57,935 bases of DNA from BOG-1112 sp964635325 (lineage in GTDB: Bacteria; Bdellovibrionota_B; Oligoflexia; Oligoflexales; Bog-1112): contig CAZWOL010000011.1 in assembly GCA_964635325.1 (NCBI GenBank), forward strand, positions 1 to 57,935. Direction: 5' to 3'. The notes below the pieces were generated by a model. That model saw only the letters and a list, made by a program, of their open reading frames with translations. It was not told where the DNA came from and did no database searches. This document shows positions 51,292-57,935 of this stretch, one piece after another. Position 1 is the stretch's first letter. Each line of letters begins with the position of its first letter. A program made the translations under genes and the position numbers.

Positions 51292-53232
51292 ATGCTTCTT
51301 TGGTGTTTACTTGCCTTCCCTTTAGGGGGAGCAATACTCAACGGCTTAGTGCTTCCTAAGCAGAACAAAACCTTGTCTCATAGCGTTGCTGTGCTTGCTA
51401 TGGTAGGGGCATTCGCTTGTGCGTTCCCTCTTTTCCTAGCAACACTAGCGGAAGACTACAGCCCCATCATTCAACTCGCCTTCTCTTGGATCAAAGCAGG
51501 CCCCCTCGATCTCGGTATGGAGTTCGTACTCGATCGACTATCAGGCATGATGCTGATGATTATTACGGGCATTGGCACGTTGATTCACCTTTATGCTGGT
51601 GGCTACATGCATGAAGAAGCAAGCACCTATCGCTTCTTTACGTATTTAAATCTCTTTGTCTTCATGATGCTGCTTCTGGTCCTTGGCAATAACATGCTTG
51701 TGATGTTCATTGGCTGGGAAGGTGTGGGGCTTTGTAGTTATCTACTTATCGGATATTGGTACGATCACAAGCCGAACGCAATGGCTGGTATGAAAGCTTT
51801 TGTTGTCAACCGAATCGGGGACTTTGGCTTTCTCCTAGGAATCTTCCTCTGCTACAAGGCATTCGGAACGGTTTCTTTCTCTCAACTACGAGAGATTCTA
51901 TCAAACACGGAAACTCTGACCGAACCTGTCCTCTATACATTGACTCTGGTAGGCTTCTGCCTCTTTGTTGGAGCTTGTGGAAAGTCGGCGCAGATCCCTC
52001 TCTACGTCTGGTTGCCTGACGCAATGGCCGGTCCAACCCCAGTCTCTGCTCTTATCCATGCAGCAACGATGGTTACAGCTGGCGTATACATGATGACGCG
52101 TATGCATTTTCTTTACTATCTCGTTCCGTGCGTCATGACAGTGATCGCTTTTGTTGGAGCTGCAACGGCACTCTTTGCTGCAACTATTGCTTTGGTACAA
52201 ACCGATATCAAAAAAGTGCTAGCGTACTCTACCGTAAGTCAATTGGGCTTTATGGTACTTGCATGTGGTGTGGGTGCCTTTGATGCGGGGATGTTTCATC
52301 TCTTTACACACGCGTGCTTCAAGGCTCTACTTTTCCTCGGCGCAGGAAGCGTGATCGTAGCCATGCACCACAAGCAAGACATGTTTGAGATGGGTGGCCT
52401 TGCCAAGTATTTACCAGTTACACACAAAGTCATGGTTGTAGGTGTTCTCGCGATCATCGGATTTCCTGGTCTTGCAGGATTCTTTTCCAAAGATGAAATC
52501 TTATGGCGAGCCTTTGTTTTCCCTGAATACGGAATTATCTTGTGGAGCATCGCTGTTATGGCTGCGATGTGCACCGCATTTTATATGGTCCGGCTCCTTT
52601 GTCTAACTTTCTACGGCGACAATCGAAGCGACGAGCACACACGACATCACTTACACGAGACACCTGCTTTGATGTGGGCGCCTCTCGTTGTCCTTGCACT
52701 CTTAAGTATCTTCGTTGGCTATCTCGGTGTTCCAAGTTTCCTCGCCCATATGGTGGGTGGACATAATATTTTCGAACACTTCTTAAGCAAAGTCATTCAT
52801 CGTCCCGAACTAGAGTTTTGGTCCTTTGCAGAGGCTCATGCCTCCGAAGCTCTGGAGTGGACAATGATGCTCACCTCCACCACTTTAGCGATGGGTAGCG
52901 CTGCTCTGGCTTTTGTTCTCTATCGCAAAGGCCCAAGTGCAGCTTTGGCCCAAGTGCAAGCCCGCTTTGCTGGAACACATCGCTTGCTTCTCAACAAATA
53001 CTGGGTCGATGAGATCTATCAGAAATTTGTGATCGTTCCACTGCGCGAACTCTCTGACTTTTTATGGAAAGTTATCGACATTGGAATAATCAATGGTTTT
53101 ATCAATTTTGTAGGTCGAGCGCTGATGTTCGTGAGTGGACTGAGTAGTTTCCAAATTTCGGGAAGCATGCAACGTTATGCTGTGGTCTTCATGGTTGGGC
53201 TCGTAGGACTGATTTTTTGGGTAATTGCTTAG
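51292..53232 (+). CDS. nuoL: NADH-quinone oxidoreductase subunit L
   Basis: The 646-residue antiporter-like subunit pumps protons and carries the long lateral helix at its C-terminus. It has F-I-G-W-E-G-V-G-L-C-S-Y-L-L-I-G with the key Glu, A-V-N-R-I-G-D-like V-V-N-R-I-G-D, the W-L-P-D-A-M-A-G-P-T-P-V-S-A-L-I-H-A-A-T-M-V signature and the lysines of helices 7 and 12. AAGGGG lies eight bases before the ATG. It has slightly more C at codon third positions than the 5' half of the window, by eye. Confidence 0.98.
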   Translation: MLLWCLLAFPLGGAILNGLVLPKQNKTLSHSVAVLAMVGAFACAFPLFLATLAEDYSPIIQLAFSWIKAGPLDLGMEFVLDRLSGMMLMIITGIGTLIHLYAGGYMHEEASTYRFFTYLNLFVFMMLLLVLGNNMLVMFIGWEGVGLCSYLLIGYWYDHKPNAMAGMKAFVVNRIGDFGFLLGIFLCYKAFGTVSFSQLREILSNTETLTEPVLYTLTLVGFCLFVGACGKSAQIPLYVWLPDAMAGPTPVSALIHAATMVTAGVYMMTRMHFLYYLVPCVMTVIAFVGAATALFAATIALVQTDIKKVLAYSTVSQLGFMVLACGVGAFDAGMFHLFTHACFKALLFLGAGSVIVAMHHKQDMFEMGGLAKYLPVTHKVMVVGVLAIIGFPGLAGFFSKDEILWRAFVFPEYGIILWSIAVMAAMCTAFYMVRLLCLTFYGDNRSDEHTRHHLHETPALMWAPLVVLALLSIFVGYLGVPSFLAHMVGGHNIFEHFLSKVIHRPELEFWSFAEAHASEALEWTMMLTSTTLAMGSAALAFVLYRKGPSAALAQVQARFAGTHRLLLNKYWVDEIYQKFVIVPLRELSDFLWKVIDIGIINGFINFVGRALMFVSGLSSFQISGSMQRYAVVFMVGLVGLIFWVIA

Positions 53233-53250
53233 GGCGCTCGGAGGCTTTTG

Positions 53251-54837
53251 ATGATGGAATGGCTCAATTCGCACATCTTATCTTTACTGTGCTTTCTACC
53301 ACTACTCTTTGCAGTTGGGGTGCTAGCAACTCCTTCGCAACGTATAGCACACCTCTTTGCTCTGGGTGCTTCGGTTTTCCTTCTTGTCGTTTCACTGCAT
53401 CTTTGGTTTCATTTCGACACCCAAACTGCTGCATTACAGTTTGTCGAGAAGTACCCATGGATTCCTTCGCTCGGTATTGAATTCTTTGCTGGTGTCGACG
53501 GACTCAATCTTCTCCTGATCATCTTAACGACATTTCTGACACCTTGCGTACTCCTCAGCTTGTGGGGAAGTGAGCAGCCCAACCTCAAGGCGCTACTTGC
53601 AGCTCTCTTGTTCCTTGAAACCGGAATGATCGGTGCCTTGGTTGCTTTTGATCTCGTCTTTTTCTATGTATTTTGGGAAGTCATGCTCATCCCGATGTAC
53701 TTTATTATCGGGATCTGGGGCGGTAGCAATCGCATCTATGCAACGACCAAGTTTGTGATCTACACCGTCTTTGGTTCGCTCCTGATGCTCGCAGCTGCAA
53801 TCGCTCTATATGTTGCTCACTTTCATGAGCACGGATTTTACTCGACCAACTTGCTGGACCTCTACAAAGTCACCAGCCTGAGTTTGGAAACACAGAGCTA
53901 CCTCTTCCTTGCATTTGCACTTGCTTTTGCAATCAAGGTGCCGGTTTGGCCCTTTCACACATGGCTGCCACATGCACACACAGAAGCTCCTACTTGTGGA
54001 TCTGTGATACTAGCTGGGGTTCTATTGAAAATGGGAACCTACGGCTTCTTACGTTTTGCTCTTCCACTCTTTCCTCAGGCGCTTGCACACTATTCAAACT
54101 TTCTACTAGCCCTGGGGGTCATCGGAATCATCTATGGCGCCTTGATGGCCTGGATGCAGACGGATGCAAAACGTCTGGTTGCGTATTCTTCGGTCTCCCA
54201 CTTGGGTTTTGTGGTGATCGGATCTGTGGTTATGCTCGACGGCAAACTTTCAGAGGAAGCTCTGACGGGTGCTCTTTACCAGATGATCAATCACGGGATT
54301 AGCACTGGTGCTCTGTTTTTCTTAGTTGGCGTCATCTACGAACGACGACACACACGCCTCTTAGCAGACTTCGGTGGTCTAGCGAGTGTTATGCCAAAAT
54401 TTGCAATCTGCTTAATCATTGCAACACTGGGGTCCATTGGACTACCTGGTACCGGTGGTTTTGTTGGTGAGTTTCTGATACTTCTCGGAGTCTTCAAATT
54501 CAGTCCTGTTGCCGGTGTACTTGCAAGTTCCGGAGTGGTTTTAGGTGCAGTGTACATGCTGACGCTTGTTCTCAAAATACTCTTTGGCCCACTCGACAAA
54601 GAGGAAAACAAAACATTGCAGGATATGAACTGCATCGAAAAAACCTATTTGCTTCCGCTTTGTGCTTTGATCCTCATAATGGGTATTTATCCGAATTTTT
54701 TCCTCGATAAAACCCGCGTATCTATTCAGCATCTTGCTGACACGATTATGAGTTACCGCTTGACGGTACTTGGTGAAGATTCACAACCTAGCGCTATGAC
54801 ACAACCAAAACCTGACGAACTGCTTATTGCTAAGTAA
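53251..54837 (+). CDS. nuoM: NADH-quinone oxidoreductase subunit M
   Basis: The 528-residue antiporter-like subunit has F-Y-V-F-W-E-V-M-L-I-P-M-Y-F-I-I-G with the key Glu and F-H-T-W-L-P-H-A-H-T-E-A-P-T-x-G-S-V-I-L-A. I chose the ATG at 53251, six bases after GGAGG; the TTG at 53248 is less well placed and another ATG follows at 53254. It is the second of three antiporter-like subunits in a row (L, M, N). Confidence 0.97.
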   Translation: MMEWLNSHILSLLCFLPLLFAVGVLATPSQRIAHLFALGASVFLLVVSLHLWFHFDTQTAALQFVEKYPWIPSLGIEFFAGVDGLNLLLIILTTFLTPCVLLSLWGSEQPNLKALLAALLFLETGMIGALVAFDLVFFYVFWEVMLIPMYFIIGIWGGSNRIYATTKFVIYTVFGSLLMLAAAIALYVAHFHEHGFYSTNLLDLYKVTSLSLETQSYLFLAFALAFAIKVPVWPFHTWLPHAHTEAPTCGSVILAGVLLKMGTYGFLRFALPLFPQALAHYSNFLLALGVIGIIYGALMAWMQTDAKRLVAYSSVSHLGFVVIGSVVMLDGKLSEEALTGALYQMINHGISTGALFFLVGVIYERRHTRLLADFGGLASVMPKFAICLIIATLGSIGLPGTGGFVGEFLILLGVFKFSPVAGVLASSGVVLGAVYMLTLVLKILFGPLDKEENKTLQDMNCIEKTYLLPLCALILIMGIYPNFFLDKTRVSIQHLADTIMSYRLTVLGEDSQPSAMTQPKPDELLIAK

Positions 54838-54849
54838 TTGGAGGCTCCT

Positions 54850-56310
54850 TTGCTCGAGAGTATTCCCTTAGATTTTTATAGGTCTGCCACTCCGCTTTTT
54901 ATTATCGCAATAGCGAGTCTCATCGGTGCGCTATTCCCTCAAAACAAGGGAGGAAGCCTCATTCCCTTGTACTTCTTCGGACTCATCAGCATCTTAGCTG
55001 CACTAGGCTCTTTGCTCATACCCGTAACTGAGATTCAGTTTTGGGGAGGGGCCTATCTTGCAGACGACCTAGCGCGCCTTGCACAGGCTCTTCTCCTAGG
55101 CATTGCTTTGGTTCTAATGATTTTCTTCAAAGAGTCCTGTTTGGCTCCAAGCTTCTATAAGGCTGATGTTGTGAGCCTCTTTCTCCTCAGCTTACTTGGC
55201 ATGCTTGTCATGGTTTCGAGTACAGATCTTGTCACCCTCTTTGTTGGCTTAGAGCTGAGCTCCATTGGAATTTACATACTCGTTGGATATATCACTCCAA
55301 ACAGGGCAAGCATGGAAGGTGCCATGAAGTACTTTGTGCTTGGCTCTTTCGCTTCTGCATTCCTACTTTTTGGTTTTGGTCTTTTGTATGCTAGCAGTGG
55401 CACCATGAATATCATTGAGCTTGCTAAGCACAGCTCGTTTGAAGTCGATCTCTGGGTGCAGATCGGCATACTATTCACACTAGTTGGTCTCGCTTTCAAA
55501 CTAGCGCTCGTTCCCTTTCACATGTGGGCTCCAGATGCATACGAAGCAGCTCCCACGGGAATTACTGCTCTTATGGCAACCTCTGTAAAAGTCATGATTC
55601 TAACAATGGTATTGCGCCTGACCTACAATTTGAATCTCTTTGCAGGCCAGTGGTATCCTACGCTATGCATTGTTTCTATTCTATCAATGGTCGGCGCCAA
55701 TATCTTAGCCCTCGTTCAAACTAGCATTAGACGTATGCTTGCCTACTCATCGATCGCACATAGTGGCTATATGACGATCGTACTTTGCTTGCTCAATTTT
55801 GAGGGCGGGCTACCCTATCAAGCCATTTTGTTTTACCTAGTCGCTTATATACTCTCGTCACTACTCGCATTTGGAACTTTGATGTGGCTCGAAGATAAGA
55901 CACGTCAGAATTTGCAATTGGACGACCTCAAAGGCCTGATGAAAGCGCACCCATGGGGAGCACTTGCTTTGGCTCTAGCGATGTTTAGTTTTGCTGGTAT
56001 GCCTCCAACCGCAGGTTTCTTTGCTAAGTTCTTTGTATTTAATGCAGCGCTTCGTGAAAACCTTTACGTTCTTATCTTTGCCGGAATTTTTGGAAGCGTC
56101 ATATCTTTCTTCTACTATCTACGCGTTATCGTTTTTATGTACATGCACAAGCCTGATGCTCAGGCCCAACCTTTGCAACCACGCAACTCTTTCGTCACTG
56201 CATGCTTGCTTGCAGGAGCTTGCGTTGCAATACTTCTATTAGGAACAGCCTATCCTGAAAGTCTGCTAAACGAACTCAAGCCTGTTGCAGACCAATTGCT
56301 ACAACGCTAA
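54850..56310 (+). CDS. nuoN: NADH-quinone oxidoreductase subunit N
   Basis: The 486-residue antiporter-like subunit has F-V-G-L-E-L-S-S-I-G-I-Y with the key Glu and V-P-F-H-M-W-A-P-D-A-Y-E-A-A-P-T signature. The start is most likely the TTG at 54850, because GGAGG (54840-54844) lies five bases upstream; the in-frame TTG at 54838 precedes that ribosome site. It is the last nuo gene here. lgt begins three bases after it. Confidence 0.96.
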   Translation: MLESIPLDFYRSATPLFIIAIASLIGALFPQNKGGSLIPLYFFGLISILAALGSLLIPVTEIQFWGGAYLADDLARLAQALLLGIALVLMIFFKESCLAPSFYKADVVSLFLLSLLGMLVMVSSTDLVTLFVGLELSSIGIYILVGYITPNRASMEGAMKYFVLGSFASAFLLFGFGLLYASSGTMNIIELAKHSSFEVDLWVQIGILFTLVGLAFKLALVPFHMWAPDAYEAAPTGITALMATSVKVMILTMVLRLTYNLNLFAGQWYPTLCIVSILSMVGANILALVQTSIRRMLAYSSIAHSGYMTIVLCLLNFEGGLPYQAILFYLVAYILSSLLAFGTLMWLEDKTRQNLQLDDLKGLMKAHPWGALALALAMFSFAGMPPTAGFFAKFFVFNAALRENLYVLIFAGIFGSVISFFYYLRVIVFMYMHKPDAQAQPLQPRNSFVTACLLAGACVAILLLGTAYPESLLNELKPVADQLLQR

Positions 56311-56313
56311 TTC

Positions 56314-57096
56314 GTGTATCCAATACTCTGGCAGTATGAAAGCTACGTTGTTCCGTCATGGCACATCTGCTTCATATTCGCCTGCCTTTGTAGTTTCTTT
56401 CTTTTGCGCTCTTTAACAGCAAAGCACGACAGCTCCCTGTCTCCCCATATACCAATGCTGTTTATTTCAGCCTACATTGGGGGACTTCTAGGAGCTAGAA
56501 TACTGTCCATAGGCATCGAAGAAGAGCACTTTGATTTTGCTGCAATTTGGAGCTTTCGTTCTCTCACATTGTACGGGGGAATACTTGGAGCAGCTCTAAC
56601 GACTTATGTTTTTATTCTGCTTCGAGGTTTGGAATTCCGTCGCCTCTGGGACCTTTTGGTTCCTCCCCTTTTAGTGGGAATTGCGATTGGACGCGTGGGT
56701 TGCTTTTTGAATGGAGATGATTTTGGGATCCCTGCGATTGCTGATAGTGTTGGAAAATTTCCTTGGTGGTCCGTCGTCTTTAGAAACCATCCTCAACCCA
56801 TTCCTCGCATTCCAGTCCAACTTATAGAATCGGCATTTTGCTTCATTTTAGGGACCGGCCTCATTTTTTGTTTTAAGAATTTGCGAAGCTACCAACTTGG
56901 GTTAGCTGGTACGATTGGAATGTCAGGATACTGTATAGAGCGATTTTTTATTGAATTCTATCGAGATGACTACAGAGGTTGGTTTCTAAACGATGCGCTA
57001 TCGACATCACAGGGTCTGAGCCTTTGCATCATCGCGGCAATTATTGCGGCTTATGTACTTGCACACAAGTCTGGCAATCCTACCTCTGAACCTTGA
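56314..57096 (+). CDS. lgt: prolipoprotein diacylglyceryl transferase
   Basis: The 260-residue inner-membrane enzyme moves a diacylglyceryl group from phosphatidylglycerol to the lipobox cysteine, the first step of lipoprotein maturation. The Lgt signature is recognisable as G-R-V-G-C-F-L-N-G-D-D-F-G, and the catalytic H-like region and C-terminal I-E-F-Y-R-D-D-Y-R-G follow. About seven helices are visible. The start is GTG, three bases after nuoN and without a clear ribosome site, so coupled translation is likely. Its last 46 bases overlap the convergent gene. Confidence 0.9.
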   Translation: MYPILWQYESYVVPSWHICFIFACLCSFFLLRSLTAKHDSSLSPHIPMLFISAYIGGLLGARILSIGIEEEHFDFAAIWSFRSLTLYGGILGAALTTYVFILLRGLEFRRLWDLLVPPLLVGIAIGRVGCFLNGDDFGIPAIADSVGKFPWWSVVFRNHPQPIPRIPVQLIESAFCFILGTGLIFCFKNLRSYQLGLAGTIGMSGYCIERFFIEFYRDDYRGWFLNDALSTSQGLSLCIIAAIIAAYVLAHKSGNPTSEP

Positions 57097-57935
57097 ATAG
57101 AACTTAGAGACGAACAAACCTTTGTACGATCTTCGGAGCTCAATGACGAGGCGTCAATGGTCTTGATTTTATCCGAGAGTTTTTTGGCAATATCTTTAGA
57201 AAAATCTGATTTTAAGGATTTGGACTGAGCTACTTTCGCCTGCGCTCCAGACAGTTTGTCTTCAATACTTTTTATTTGTGCCGTTAGATCCTGTATAGGT
57301 TTGATAATTTTTTCTGGAAGTCCTGGAATATTTGCAAACGCCTTCTGCACCGCTAATAAGTCATTCAGCAAAGCAACCAATTGTGTTTGGGGATCACTCT
57401 GTGAACACGTTGACGTCACAGGCATAATCTGTGACAGCAAGTCAGACAGCGAAGAGACTTGCTGCACAAACTGCTGCAATTGAGTTGGATCTTTTGCATC
57501 CAGACTTGTTATTCGATCGACACGCAATTCTAAGTTTGATTTTGAACTGTCTGTCGTTGAATAACTGATTACTGCATAAAAACTAATTGACTCAAGAAGA
57601 TGTGCCAAAGCCCATAGCAGGTGGGTACTTGCGTCGGTTTGAGCCAGCTCATTACTTACGCATTGGTGCCTAGGATCATCTGCAAGACGCGCGGATGGAT
57701 TGACATACGAGCATATAATATGAATTGCTTTATTGACGAACACCAATTTGGAAACTGCATTGCGGGATTGATCTGCACAGTAGGGTCGAATCACAGGCAA
57801 ATCGCTAACGGAATTTTCGAAAGCACCCATCACGCTGTAATCTGCTTCCGTAATACCAAAAATTCCTTTAAATGAACTCAGTTGCTGAGCTCGGCTTTGT
57901 CCACTCTTGCTTACACTGGGGTCTTGCATTTTGAC
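57051..57935 (-). CDS. unknown protein, 5' end cut by the window edge
   Basis: At least 292 residues are encoded from the ATG at 57929. The frame is open to the last base, so the true start may lie outside. The visible part has six or more cysteines, a region rich in Gln/Ser (about 150-190) and a Lys-rich helical stretch that could coil (about 215-260). No signal peptide or motif is visible in this part. Cysteines suggest an exported protein, but that is weak. It overlaps lgt by 46 bases at the 3' end. Confidence 0.5.
   Translation of the reverse strand, partial: VKMQDPSVSKSGQSRAQQLSSFKGIFGITEADYSVMGAFENSVSDLPVIRPYCADQSRNAVSKLVFVNKAIHIICSYVNPSARLADDPRHQCVSNELAQTDASTHLLWALAHLLESISFYAVISYSTTDSSKSNLELRVDRITSLDAKDPTQLQQFVQQVSSLSDLLSQIMPVTSTCSQSDPQTQLVALLNDLLAVQKAFANIPGLPEKIIKPIQDLTAQIKSIEDKLSGAQAKVAQSKSLKSDFSKDIAKKLSDKIKTIDASSLSSEDRTKVCSSLSSIQGSEVGLPDLCAST

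Noticed and set aside
1..57935. CRISPR arrays, insertion sequences, prophage genes, toxin-antitoxin or defence genes
   Set aside because: I saw no spaced direct repeats, transposase, integrase, capsid or known defence motif in either strand.

Overview
This 57.9-kb window is bacterial chromosome from a Gram-negative organism. It encodes lipoproteins, signal peptides, beta-barrel-like proteins, SurA/parvulin chaperones and a proton-pumping complex I. By eye the DNA is moderately AT-rich. The surA-like/parvulin/mfd block, the ruvB-ruvA-metK-truB-rbfA-infB-nusA order and the protein style suggest a lineage of the former Deltaproteobacteria, perhaps Bdellovibrionota/Oligoflexia. That placement is inference; no rRNA is present. 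I see no phage, insertion sequence or CRISPR array. The poly-G first bases suggest a contig edge.

Layout. (1) 1-7.4 kb, mixed accessory genes: small secreted proteins, a PhnA-type zinc-ribbon protein, a lipoprotein with a fucosyltransferase-like (GT23/NodZ-type) motif, a THUMP-type RNA methyltransferase, an astacin metalloprotease, a small outer-membrane-like protein, the fluoride channel crcB and uppP. A structured RNA with its own terminator seems to run antisense between 5.98 and 6.11 kb. (2) 7.35-18.0 kb, minus strand: an uncharacterised two-helix membrane protein, ruvB, ruvA, metK, truB, rbfA, infB, nusA. rimP is absent in front of nusA; a long leader closed by a 16-base inverted repeat lies there instead. 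(3) 18.5-32.7 kb, minus strand: an OB-fold-like lipoprotein, then one long run of ribosomal protein genes with secY, adk, infA and rpoA (S10, spc and alpha operons fused). rplX (L24) and rpsD (S4) are missing from their usual places. The run starts with a promoter and a folded leader upstream of rpsJ. (4) 32.9-41.5 kb, plus strand: the most unusual part. It holds an SH3-domain lipoprotein, two membrane-anchored alkaline-phosphatase-superfamily enzymes, a beta-barrel-like protein and an 875-residue secreted protein, closely packed or translationally coupled. It looks like an undescribed envelope-modification cluster. (5) 41.6-48.9 kb: tRNA-His, a SurA-like and a parvulin foldase gene, mfd, sodB and gpsA. 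(6) 49.0-57.1 kb, plus strand: nuoA, H, J, K, L, M and N (only the membrane arm of complex I) followed by lgt, then the edge of an unknown minus-strand gene.

Working together: regions 2 and 3 are the core of translation, transcription and DNA repair. Region 6 is energy conservation plus lipoprotein maturation; Lgt would act on the several lipoproteins seen here. Region 4, with uppP, lgt and the foldases, belongs to the cell envelope. Many start sites here are GTG or TTG with a clear Shine-Dalgarno sequence. I moved several starts from the longest reading frame for that reason.
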